A program made the position numbers and the translations under genes. The notes beneath the pieces were generated by a model. That model did not search any database, had not been told where the DNA came from, and saw only the letters and a program-made list of their open reading frames with translations. A stretch of DNA of 64,000 bases from Anastrepha obliqua (lineage: Eukaryota > Arthropoda > Insecta > Diptera > Tephritidae). Below are positions 52,901 through 59,318 of this stretch, in pieces. The stretch lies in NCBI RefSeq assembly GCF_027943255.1, contig NC_072892.1:117693792-117757791 (forward strand), read 5' to 3'. The stretch's first letter is position 1. Each line of letters starts with the position of its first letter.

Positions 52901-55102
52901 GTGTTCCTGTTCTATTCTCCAATTCTAAACAACCACACTCCTATACTAGTACATGTATGCGAATGTGTGTATGTATGGGCACTCATCTATGTAAACAACA
53001 ATTTGAGCAAATGCGCCTTTTCGCCCACTCCTATCGATGGAGCATTGAATATACATATGTATGTATAAATTCAAAATTCTAATCAGGCGATAGGTGCCCA
53101 CTCAGCCAATCAATATGCATATTAGCACAACTGTATACATGCACATGTATATGTATGTATGAACATACTTAAAAATATTCCATTTATAAAAATACATTCA
53201 TATACATTTCTAGTTCCATATGTATGTATGCATACATGCAAATTCAAACCTACAAATTGTATTTTATACCCACGTTTTTATAGGAATGGTGAAGAGCAAT
53301 CGTTGCGTTTATATTTATTTCTATAAATATTATTCGTTCAATTCTAAATGCACTATACAGCACTAGGTTGGCTGCGGCTGTAACTGAGCTATTGAAATAT
53401 GAGTTTATGTACATATGTGTGTGTAACGGTAGAGCGATAGCACTTCAATTGAAGGTTTCAAAAATACAAATTAATGTTAAATTATTAATTGATGTTGTCG
53501 TCAGTAAGCTAGAGTTTTATTTTTTTTTATTAATTTCGTTTATTTACGTTGTTGCTCTACCCGTTGCTACATTCATACATACATACATATGTATGTAAGT
53601 GCTTACATGCTTAGGCACTTGTGGTAGTAGCTATTAGTGCTTTTCAATCGCTGTTTATGAGTTGTTAAGCACTGCGTTGTTTGTGTTTTGTTGGCTAACT
53701 CGGTCACCCGGCACAAACGTCTCCACACCAACCCCAGCCATAACACTAACGCTCGCGTAACGCGGATCACGTTTGCCATGTCGTGCGTTTAGTTTCATTT
53801 TATTCGAGAAACGTAACACTCTTAATATACGGGTATTTTAATTATTCCCACGTTTTTCTATCGCATTCATTTATTCACATGCCATTCTAGTACAATACAT
53901 AAGCAGCGCGGCAAGTTTCCGTTGTCATTGGTGTTGTCTACAGCTAACTTAGAACAGCAGCAGCTGCCATTTTATATACATATATGCATGTAGTATTTCT
54001 ATTGTTTTCCTTTTTTTTACTTTTAATAGTACTAATATTATTGTTTTAATATGAACGAACGAGTTTGCTGTTGGGGCATTGCTTATTATTTTGTCATTTT
54101 CAACTTTTTCCCCTTCTGTTATTGGTAAACTGCACAATAATTATGACATGGATGTGTGGCTCAAATGTTATTTTTAGAGTACATATTTAGCATGTATTGG
54201 AAACAGAGAAATCCTACACACATTTACACACTTATGCGTTACGTGAGTGTACGTATCGAATAAGCGATAAAACTGTACTGTAATTCTCACGCTTTGATAA
54301 ATCGATGACAGATAATTGCACAAGGTAATAAAATTTGTTACAGGTTGGCAAAAATATGTACAACGAGCCTTTGTGTTGCAATGCAATTGGGCAGAGTTTT
54401 ACATGGATATATGTACAGGTGTGTATTTCTGACCATTTCAAAATTGTAACGAGTCTCAAGTGGCCTACATAAAATAAACCAAATTTCCAAATACTAATCA
54501 CTAAATTTCCCAAACATGATTCACAGCAATATCTGCAACTTACGTGAGTCACCCGAAATACTTTGCCACTTCCGGTCGTAATATGAATGGATAATAAATA
54601 AAATGTATGGTGAATATCAATAACACGAACTCGAACCTGCTACTGATCAGCTGTATTTGAATGCTTGGATTTTAAAAAACATCTGCAATCATCCTAGTAC
54701 TTCATATACATGTACATATGTATATTCATAGGTATGTGCATATTTGCATACATATATACATACTTAAATCAAAATTATCATAGAAATAACTATAAATAAA
54801 TAGCTCCTGATCACTTAATTAGCTACTAAATCATTAATTAATTTATATTTAACATTCGTTCATTTCGATTACTTAATTTTAATCAATACGTATACAATAA
54901 AATTAAGAACGATTTTTTGCTTGTATGCACGTTTTACATATGTGTGCATATACATATGTACATATTTATAAAAATTAACATAATAATTAATAAAAATATA
55001 TGCAAGTAGACAACCAAATAAATATGTAAGTGTTCATACCTACCTTTCATACTTAACCGAGTGCGGAGCGTGTCCATTCGCTTCACTCCAGTACGATTCC
55101 AT
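18532..55102 (-). CDS. cwo: clockwork orange, bHLH-Orange circadian transcriptional repressor (four coding exons)
   Basis: The coding exons, in transcript order, are 55044-55102, 21478-21601, 20055-20376 and 18532-19988 (59+124+322+1457 nt), giving 653 aa. Every intron is GT-AG, with phases 2, 0 and 1 respectively. cwo is a nuclear bHLH-Orange protein that binds E-boxes and competes with or represses CLK-CYC targets in the fly clock. What shows this: the bHLH at residues about 62-121 ([40 protein letters not shown]), an Orange domain at about 131-168 ([15 protein letters not shown]...), a Ser/His/Asn-rich middle, and a conserved C-terminal block around residue 590 ([15 protein letters not shown]) with an alanine run. 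The whole frame matches Drosophila Cwo in order and length (about 700 aa there). The start is the first in-frame ATG of exon 1 ([19 protein letters not shown]). The open frame continues upstream for about 100 codons but has no ATG. The first intron is about 33.4 kb. Confidence 0.95.
20055..20376 (-). CDS. cwo: cwo coding exon 3 (bHLH and Orange domains)
   Basis: The acceptor is catcaacag and the donor is gtaagtgt at 20054. The exon holds 107 codons plus one base (residues 62-168). It contains the basic region [13 protein letters not shown], helix-loop-helix and Orange domain. It is separated from exon 4 by a 66-bp intron (19989-20054). Confidence 0.95.
20377..21477 (-). other. cwo: cwo intron 2 (1101 bp)
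   Basis: The donor is gtaaatatt and the acceptor catcaacag on the minus strand. The sequence is AT-rich with TATG/CATG tetranucleotide runs at 20814-20834 and 21003-21040, and a short gatccc triplication at 21330-21348. No other feature is seen. Confidence 0.85.
21478..21601 (-). CDS. cwo: cwo coding exon 2
   Basis: This 124-nt exon completes the serine codon split with exon 1 (AG|C) and reads [20 protein letters not shown] then [21 protein letters not shown], ending in phase 0 before gtaaat. The sequence closely matches the segment just before the bHLH in Drosophila Cwo. Its acceptor is attatag at 21602. Confidence 0.92.
22300..22560. repeat. Dispersed repeat, member 1 (partner at 39568-39960)
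   Basis: It shares the segments cattattcgacggaata, cgcgaacaaaaa, tctcatcaccaag-like sequence, aacaaacagtaaaa and catttcg-gcggcg, in the same order, with the region starting at 39568. It is a moderately diverged interspersed repeat of unknown class. Confidence 0.6.
25286..25420 (+). repeat. Nonautonomous DNA element end (tacaaggtggcgcaaaatt family), one end only
   Basis: It begins tacaaggtggcgcaaaatt, then aatcaccctatcggaagatt, a cgtcgcacgtcaatcatattt block and gcaatggagcgcg. These blocks recur at 43549-44337, 45328-45562 and 48150-48304. The partner end was not found nearby, so this copy is probably truncated. Confidence 0.55.
25480..26110 (+). other. Coding-like but broken stretch, unidentified
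   Basis: Several short frames show protein-like composition ([36 protein letters not shown] followed by [16 protein letters not shown]), interrupted by stops. It could be the relic of an unrecognised transposon gene. No motif allows a name. Confidence 0.25.
26111..28169. other. AT-rich intronic sequence
   Basis: It contains an AGT-type trinucleotide run (about 26371-26390) and several TATG/CATA runs (for example 27090-27118 and 27265-27300). No gene or mobile element is recognised. Confidence 0.5.
28170..28735 (+). mobile_element. Tc1-like transposase relic
   Basis: Translated pieces in order are [15 protein letters not shown] (first HTH), [39 protein letters not shown], a degenerate [16 protein letters not shown] site (first catalytic Asp region) and a [24 protein letters not shown] block. 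Stops and frame changes break it, and the C-terminal half with the rest of the DDE triad is gone. No TIRs were found. Confidence 0.75.
28736..31790. other. AT-rich intronic sequence, no gene recognised
   Basis: Between the Tc1-like relic and the SINE copy I see only simple repeats (for example TATG runs at 29645-29660), scattered short open frames without homology, and an E-box CACGTG at 29317-29322. The segment 29700-30700 is less AT-rich than its surroundings but shows no convincing exon. Confidence 0.45.
31800..32010 (+). repeat. tRNA-derived SINE copy, + strand, diverged 5' part
   Basis: The body matches the family: aatagcggtcgcccctcgg, ggcaatggaaaacctcc, ctgttcggagt, gtggcacaacatcaagacg and aggagctcaaccaaacac. 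The tRNA-like head has been replaced or diverged. Confidence 0.7.
32011..33299. other. AT-rich intronic sequence
   Basis: TATG/CATA runs occur near 32510-32590 and 32805-32835. No gene, transposon or conserved signal is seen. Confidence 0.45.
33300..33715 (-). mobile_element. LINE RNase H tail fragment (LOA/I-like)
   Basis: On the minus strand, after minor frame changes, it reads [71 protein letters not shown]. This is the region after RNase H in LOA/R1/I-type LINEs. No reverse transcriptase is left. Confidence 0.65.
33717..33736. repeat. (CTT)n microsatellite
   Basis: Six uninterrupted ctt units are followed by a T-run. It is a simple trinucleotide repeat. Confidence 0.9.
34651..34680. repeat. 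(TATG)n microsatellite, representative of many
   Basis: A run of tatg units. Similar runs occur throughout, for example 35100-35160, 35214-35233, 37376-37400, 37694-37735, 45878-45895 and 53130-53160. Their abundance is a texture typical of tephritid genomes. The rest of 33737-35360 shows only such repeats. Confidence 0.85.
35363..36292 (+). mobile_element. Internally deleted DD41D-type mariner-like element
   Basis: The ends are cagggcccgccatctat and, inverted at the right, aagttatatggcggaccctt. A TA lies outside each. The transposase starts at 35477 ([20 protein letters not shown]), jumps straight into [17 protein letters not shown], and continues [53 protein letters not shown] and [10 protein letters not shown] to a stop at 36191. 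About 100 residues that normally separate the HTH from the core are missing. One frameshift (about 35800) and in-frame stops (about 35856 and 35960) break the rest. Counting residues between the second and third catalytic Asp gives 41. Confidence 0.85.
36293..36566 (+). other. Short coding-like scrap between transposons
   Basis: A plus-strand frame at about 36355-36480 reads [16 protein letters not shown] then [13 protein letters not shown] after a frame change. It looks like a transposon-derived remnant, but I cannot name it. Confidence 0.25.
36567..36835 (-). repeat. tRNA-derived SINE copy, - strand
   Basis: It matches the family from the 3' body (tgggtgtttgaccaaactcc) to the tRNA-like head (ttcgaacccgggctctagg and ccattcagctgaagcggccgcc). 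It is nearly full length. Confidence 0.8.
36836..38406. other. AT-rich intronic sequence
   Basis: Positions 37129-37200 (ctaaatgtgcaaaaaacat... atatttgaagttatgtaaca) resemble the left arm of the inverted repeat at 49011. TATG/CATA repeats fill much of 37370-37740 and 38000-38110. An E-box CACGTG lies at 37827-37832. No gene is seen. Confidence 0.45.
38407..38432 (+). repeat. Tc1-like terminal repeat remnant
   Basis: The string acagtgctggccaaatcata is the style of end found on fly Tc1-like elements and sits after a T. No matching inverted end or transposase is visible nearby. Confidence 0.35.
38761..38934. repeat. Perfect 74-bp inverted repeat with 26-bp loop
   Basis: The left arm 38761-38834 and right arm 38861-38934 are exact reverse complements over 74 bases. 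The loop 38835-38860 itself holds an acgtt/aacgt mini-palindrome. One extra g follows the right arm, after which a ttt match continues. No transposase or TIR signature is evident. Confidence 0.95.
38980..39567. other. AT-rich intronic sequence
   Basis: I see no gene, mobile element or strong motif here. Confidence 0.45.
39568..39960. repeat. Dispersed repeat, member 2 (partner at 22300-22560)
   Basis: It starts ttaacccttttgcatcattcg and then follows the partner block by block (cgacggaataagccgcgaac, aacaaacagtaaaa, catttcgagcggcg). The leading ttaaccctttt recalls piggyBac-type ends, but no inverted partner end was found. Confidence 0.6.
40001..40717. mobile_element. Nonautonomous TTAA-flanked element (piggyBac-like MITE), 717 bp
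   Basis: A perfect 15-bp terminal inverted repeat (ggggttaggtgggtt at 40001-40015; aacccacctaacccc at 40703-40717) is flanked by TTAA on both sides (39997-40000 and 40718-40721). The interior has no coding capacity. TTAA duplication points to mobilisation by a piggyBac-type transposase. Its ends differ from those of the piggyBac-like element at 12142. Confidence 0.88.
40722..42635. other. AT-rich intronic sequence
   Basis: There are TATG/CATA runs at 41690-41700 and 41830-41860. No gene or mobile element is recognised. Confidence 0.45.
42636..42895 (-). repeat. tRNA-derived SINE copy, - strand
   Basis: It contains gggtgtttggtcgagcttctcctc, gcgtcttgatgttt, ccgaacggcagata, gagctttttcatggcagaaat and ggtttcgaacctgcgcactt, the family consensus on the minus strand including the tRNA-like box B. 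Confidence 0.82.
43549..44337. mobile_element. Nonautonomous DNA element with tacaaggtggcgcaaaatt-like ends
   Basis: The left end is tacaagatggcgcaagatt and the right end, inverted, is tacaaggtggctcaaaatta. Both subterminal regions carry family blocks (cgtcgtacctcagtcatatttgacac on the inverted right end). The middle is AT-rich with no gene. The transposase family is unknown. Boundaries are set by the two ends. Confidence 0.65.
44338..45327. other. AT-rich intronic sequence with CATA/TATG repeats
   Basis: Tetranucleotide runs occur at about 44535-44570, 44640-44660 and 44720-44820. No gene is seen. Confidence 0.45.
45328..45562 (+). repeat. Nonautonomous DNA element copy (tacaaggtggcgcaaaatt family), about 235 bp
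   Basis: It starts agggtgacgcaaaattgatcaccctatcgg, runs through cgtacgtcaatcatatttgacacttgtgaac and gcaatggagagcgc, and ends ataattttgcgccaatttgtac, the inverted end. Confidence 0.7.
45563..48149. other. AT-rich intronic sequence
   Basis: A TATG run lies at 45878-45895 and a (GTTGTT)-like run at 46140-46215. Open frames at 46297-46629 and 47297-47590 have no recognised homology. The second has a hydrophobic start, but I cannot support an exon call. Confidence 0.4.
48150..48304 (+). repeat. Nonautonomous DNA element copy (tacaaggtggcgcaaaatt family), about 155 bp
   Basis: It carries tacaaaatgaatcaccctatcg, cgtcgcacgtcaatcatattt, gcaatggagcgcgcaaaag and the right end tttttgcgccaccttgta. It is the shortest copy with both ends. 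Confidence 0.7.
48330..48602 (-). repeat. tRNA-derived SINE copy, - strand
   Basis: It is nearly full length: gtttggccgagctcctcttcc, gtgtgcgtcttgatgttttcc, cgcctccgaatggcaga, gaggagctttttcat, gattcgaatctgcgaacttcc and ccattcaggaacggcgaccgcc. Confidence 0.85.
49011..49226. repeat. Inverted repeat, 20-bp perfect arms, 216 bp overall
   Basis: taacctaaaagtgcaaaaaa at 49011-49030 is exactly inverted at 49207-49226. The left part also resembles 37129-37200. It may be a small nonautonomous element. No target duplication was identified. Confidence 0.7.
49227..50429. other. AT-rich intronic sequence
   Basis: No recognised gene or mobile element. TATG/CATA runs lie at 49910-49960 and 50370-50400. Confidence 0.45.
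50430..50600 (-). repeat. tRNA-derived SINE copy, - strand, body only
   Basis: It matches aacttctcctccaatttg, gtgcatcttgatattgagttacaaatgg, ctccgaatgacaaatgg and agacgctttttca, with many substitutions. The tRNA-like head is missing or unrecognisable. Confidence 0.65.
50601..51887. other. AT-rich intronic sequence
   Basis: No gene or mobile element recognised. CATA/TATG repeats near 50985-51010. Confidence 0.45.
51888..52003. mobile_element. maT-derived MITE, about 116 bp
   Basis: It begins cagggtccggcacccgaagt after TA and ends with the inverted ggttacactttgagtgccgga. Its interior (gtggccatatcgagca, acacattttttactttgaattgaata) matches the region just inside the 3' end of maT copy A (about 6043-6118). 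It is therefore an internal-deletion derivative of the same element family. Confidence 0.85.
52079..52200 (-). repeat. tRNA-derived SINE copy, - strand, central fragment
   Basis: Matches accacaaatggaggggcctac, ccgactccgaacggcagata, tatgaggagctttttcatggcagaaatacactgggaggtttggcatt. Both ends are missing. Confidence 0.8.
52201..55043. other. AT-rich intronic sequence adjacent to cwo exon 1
   Basis: It contains many CATA/TATG runs and an E-box CACGTG at 52826-52831. No gene or mobile element recognised. Confidence 0.45.
55044..55102 (-). CDS. cwo: cwo coding exon 1 (N-terminus)
   Basis: It encodes [19 protein letters not shown] plus two bases of a split serine codon, with donor gaaag|gtaggt. 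The peptide matches the start of Drosophila Cwo in length and pattern (M-E-x-Y-W, N-G-H, V-K-Y-E). The frame is open upstream to about 55403 but contains no ATG, so this ATG is the first in frame. It has G at -3 and G at +4. Confidence 0.9.
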
Positions 55103-58026
55103 AACTTCGTACTTAATTTTGCTGCTGTGCGCCGGTTGCAGTTGAGGTGGAATGATGGCAATCGTCGTGGGTTGACTGGTGACGACAATAGCAGTTGTTG
55201 GAACGACCGGTACGGTGTTGTTCGCAATGGTGGACGTCTTCGTTGGTATCGTCGTCGTTGTTGTGAAGCCCGCAATGATGGCGGCGGTAGCGATGGTGAA
55301 TTTGCTGAGCAATGTCAGTAACGCACACTTAACTTTTAGCTGCGACTTAAGCTGTGTCGGCTGACTGGATGTGATTGCGACTACGTCCCGTGGTTTAGTA
55401 CCTCAATGATGGTAATATGCACGTTTTCCTCTTTTTTCTTTAATTTAGTAAAACAAATGGGTAACAGGTTGTCGGTGTGATTTGTTGCGCTACCAGTCGG
55501 TTCACTTCGGTTACCCCCGTTTGCTACTTATACACATGTATGTATGTGTGTGCATACAAAGGGTCTTACTGCTTTATATTTTAATCACTGTATTTCGCCG
55601 TCAAAAGTATTTTTAGGAGTAAGTTTCTGATTTTCACTAAATGTATGTATATATGTATGTAGGTACGTTATTTAGTTTATTTTTTTTAAGTAATTTATAC
55701 AAATTTCCAATAAAAATGCACTTAGCCGAAATATGTCTAATAAGAAAGAGGGATTGGATGTGAAAAAGACGAATCTTCCTACCCCGGTCAGGTACACGAT
55801 TATCACAATTTCACCTTTTACGCAATATACGCATTAATGATTTTTTTCTCTTTTTTGCATTGGATGAAGAATATTTTAATACACTAAACTAGCAAACAAT
55901 GTGCATTTGTTTACAGTTTTAATTATTTTGTGGGACGGCTGAGAATATCCAAAAATGATCCCAATAACGGCAGGCAGTTAAATCATGAATCTGACGTCTT
56001 GTATCTGAATTTAACATAACATTTCACATAACCACATAACAGCCAATGGAATTTTGATTGTTAACTTTCTGTTTTTTTCTTAATTTTTCATTTCACGACA
56101 ATTATGTTGAATTTGGTATTTTGTGCGGACGTCAATAAATAACTTTATTTAAGCTGTCGCCAACGCGATACGCCCAAGTGTGTGGAATTGGATTATGTTT
56201 AGTGTGTTATTGTGTGTATTATTTTGTATATACATATATTCACTTAGTTGTGAAAAGCTGCGCTGAACTGATAACACTTTTCAGATAATGACAGCGTATT
56301 TTTTTATTTAGCTTATCTCTTATTTACACGAATGCAAGTATACAGATTTCAATACCGTATTTGTAGTGCAGGCGTAGAAACTTGTAGGTATCTAGTAACG
56401 AAAATGTTAAGTATTTTTAATTGAACATTTTTAATTTGATTGCAGCTTGACGTTTATTTACAGGATATACCTACATATATCATAAATACAATTCTAATTC
56501 AAATGCATATACCTAAAGATATAATATTTTAGTTTAATTTTTTATTTTATTTTGAAATTTTTCAGCTAGGAACGTTGTAATGCACTGAATCTGTTCCACA
56601 TTATTTTCTTGTTAATTGCGTATGAAACCACTTTACAAAATGTACATATATTGGAGTATTAAATCTTGTATTCTGGAATTTTTTTATATTTTATCACTTT
56701 GGTTTGTTAATTATTAATTAATTAATTTATTATTTACATAAATAAGTTTATTTTATTCACTTTTATTGGCTGCTTGTCGATTTTCATTTGGAATTCTCCA
56801 CGCCGATACGTAATTCAGGGGTAGTAGCAATGGCAGGAAAACAGCAACTGCGGCGCCAACAACGACAGCAATGACACCGCCCGTATATCTTTAACTTATT
56901 AGCTTATTTTTTGGTTTTCGTGTTTTTCTTTGCAGCTTTATTTCGTATGAAAACCTTGAATCGCCTCCCAGACGCGACGCGCACAAAAACTCAAATTTAC
57001 AAAAATAAAACGTGAAAAAATACTGTCGAAAACGTGATTTTTATGAGAAATCGGCGGCAGCAAGTAGCACACGAACTTTTATTTCACTACACTTCTCCGT
57101 CGTTTCTTTATTTGAAAGCTTTTTTTTCAATATACTTATGTATACACGTTTTCCAATTTGTCACGTTTACGTATATATGTACTTTGGATTTTCTTTCTGG
57201 CCTTCTCGTAGTTCTTGCTGTTGTACTTTGTATTTTCGTCCAGTATTACTGAACGTTTCTCTTTTTTCTCTTATTCCTGCACGTTTTCTTTACTACAAAT
57301 TGGTATATTTCCCAATTGGAATTGCACCAGTTGCTCAGACGATTTTTTTTTTTTCAAAGATACCACTGCCGCTGTGTGTTGGAACGTGCGTACAATACAA
57401 TTTGTTTATACTTTTTTGTACTCTCCAATGGTCGGATTATATTTAATCACCTTTTAACATTATCCGCTTAAATTGAAAACCAAAATTCAGACGTTGGCAT
57501 TCCTCTTAATTCTGCTTTATATTTACTAATTGGATATAGTATCTCGTGTTCACTAAACGCTCTCCCGCGTGTTAGCGCAGTCTGAATTCAAATGAATTGC
57601 TCGGAATTTCTAAAATTAACATGGGACTCGCAACAGTGGAAAACTTTAACAACGACTACACGACTACGGCAAAACCCAACGAGTGGACTACTACATAAGC
57701 GATTCGTTTCCAAGAACTCAGTAGGAAAATCGGTTGGAGCTTTATTTTGCTTTTAGCACTGTACTGAAAAAAACATTTTCAAATGACAATGTTTGAATGG
57801 ATATGTTTTAAAAGTGGATCAGTGGAAATAATAAATTGCAAAAAAAAAATGAGTAGAGGTTTTTAATGAATAATTTTTAAAAGTGGATCAGTGGAAATAC
57901 TAAATGGCAAAACTGATATGTAAATAAGATTTGCTGATTACAGCTAAACAAAATCTTATGTACCGAACGAAAAAGTTTTCATTTTTATTTTTGTTAAAAT
58001 ATTTACAGGCTTTAGTAAGACAAATA
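55103..58026 (-). promoter_or_regulatory. cwo: 5' UTR/upstream region of cwo
   Basis: The first 300 bases upstream of the ATG are less AT-rich, with cag/acg-rich composition, and probably form the 5' UTR. CACGTT/AACGTG (E'-box-like) strings occur at 57009-57014 and 57031-57036, among others. No canonical CACGTG was seen here. The transcription start is not located. A 25-bp direct repeat ttttaaaagtggatcagtgg... lies at 57806-57830 and 57875-57899. Confidence 0.4.
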
Positions 58027-59318
58027 CAGGGTGGCTGATGAATTTTGCTACATTAAGAAACTCAAATAACTTTTTTTTTAGTGTATGGAATTCATTTATT
58101 TTTTTTTCAAGTTGAAGGTCTTTAAATTTTATTAATTTATTTTATTTTATTATTTTAGTTTTAAAAATAATTGAATTTAAATGCCCCCCATGCTCGTTGA
58201 CACAAGTGCGGCATCTTAGTAAAAAGTTGTTCATTGCTGCTTTGAGAGTTGCGACAGGAATAGCCGCAATTGTTGCCCGAATGGATTGTTTTAGTTCATC
58301 CAAATTTGTTGGCTTTGTTTTATAAACTTCTTGTTTACATAAACCCCACAAGAAAAAGTCAGGTGCAGTAAGGTCAGGCGACCTGGGGGGCCAACGAAAT
58401 TCGGAGTTTCTTGAAATCAGTTTATTGGGAAATTTTCGTCGCAACTCTGTCATAACAGTCTGGGCTATGTGAGACGTTGCCCCATCTTGTTGAAACCACA
58501 CAGAGTTGAAAGGAATTCTCTTTCGGCGTAGTTCTGGATAGAAAAATTCTTTCAGCATTTTCAAATAACGGTCTTCAGTAATCGTAACGGTGTGACCATT
58601 TTCTTCAAAAAAATAAGGCCCGACAATACAGCGTGAAGAAACCGCACACCACACTGTCACGCGAAGAGGATGCAATTCCGTCTCGTGGAGTATCTGTGGG
58701 TTAGAAGTACTCCATATTCGACAATTTTGTTTGTTCACATTGCCGTTTAAATCGAAATGGGCCTCATCAGACATGAAAAGGCAGTTTAACATGTTTTGGT
58801 CTTCTTACACCATTTGCAGGATCTTCTGGCAAAATTCCAAGCGAATCGGCAAGTCTGCTGCATTCAGTTTGTTAACCATTTGAATTTTGTAGGGAAATAA
58901 GTCTAAATCTTTGTGCATTATTGTTTGCAAAGACTGTCGGCTGACACCAAGTTGAGCAGATAAGCTTCTTGTTGAAACCCTTGGATTGTTTCTTCCGTCC
59001 GAACTGGTGGGTCTCGATGATAAGGCCTTCTTGCGACTGTTCCTTGCTCAGCAAAATTATTCACCAGTCTCATTATGGTCCATCTGCTCGGGGGATCGCC
59101 GCCAAACATCCGCCTGTACTCTCTCTGTACCAAAACTATGGACTCCAGTGCGTGATAGCGACGGACTATCCAAATTCTTGTTTGCGTGTCCCAGTTATCC
59201 ATTTTAATAAATTTTAAAGATCAACCTGCAAATTAAAACAAAAATGGAACAGATAACTTAAAAAGAAAAAAAGTTATTTAATTTTTTTTTTTGGTAGTGG
59301 CTTTCATCAGCCACCCTG
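58027..59318 (-). mobile_element. DD41D-type mariner-like element, near complete (1292 bp)
   Basis: TA-flanked, with terminal inverted repeats identical over 16 bases (cagggtggctgatgaa). The transposase runs on the minus strand from ATG 59202 (MDNWDTQTRIWIVRRYHALE) to TAA at 58142. The N-terminal HTH includes GDPPSRWTIMRLVNNFAEQG. The catalytic core contains [40 protein letters not shown] and PDFFLWGLCKQEVY, with 41 residues between the second and third Asp. One single-base insertion near 58980 and one in-frame stop before 58800 break the gene. All three catalytic Asp codons are intact. It is the best-preserved mobile element in the window. Confidence 0.92.
58142..59202 (-). pseudogene. DD41D-type mariner-like transposase, one frameshift and one stop
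   Basis: An N-terminal frame (59202 to about 58980) and a C-terminal frame (58792-58142, 216 codons) are joined by a middle part readable in the second frame (VSTRSLSAQLGVSRQSLQ ... RLEFCQKILQMV, stop). The class combines a DUF4817-like HTH with a DDE core (NKQNCRIW signature). It acts on its own TIRs by cut and paste. Related, more decayed copies are at 9857-11258 and 35363-36292. Confidence 0.88.

Larger units (their letters stand above)
21602..55043 (-). other. cwo: cwo intron 1 (about 33.4 kb)
   Basis: The donor gtaggtatg at 55043 and acceptor aaattatag at 21602 join exons 1 and 2 in frame (serine AG|C). It holds many mobile elements, listed separately, and no second gene that I recognise. 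Three CACGTG E-boxes lie at 29317, 37827 and 52826. Stretches not covered by another entry are AT-rich, with frequent TATG/CATA microsatellites. Confidence 0.85.

Noticed and set aside
55040..55312. A 90-residue frame beginning upstream of the cwo start, as a longer cwo N-terminus
   Set aside because: Its first codon is TTG, not ATG. The known Cwo N-terminus begins at the ATG at 55102, so the longer form was not annotated.
57009..57036. A tandem E1-E2 CLK/CYC element
   Set aside because: The spacing of 22 bp and the non-canonical AACGTG core do not match the usual tandem arrangement. Kept only as a weak observation.
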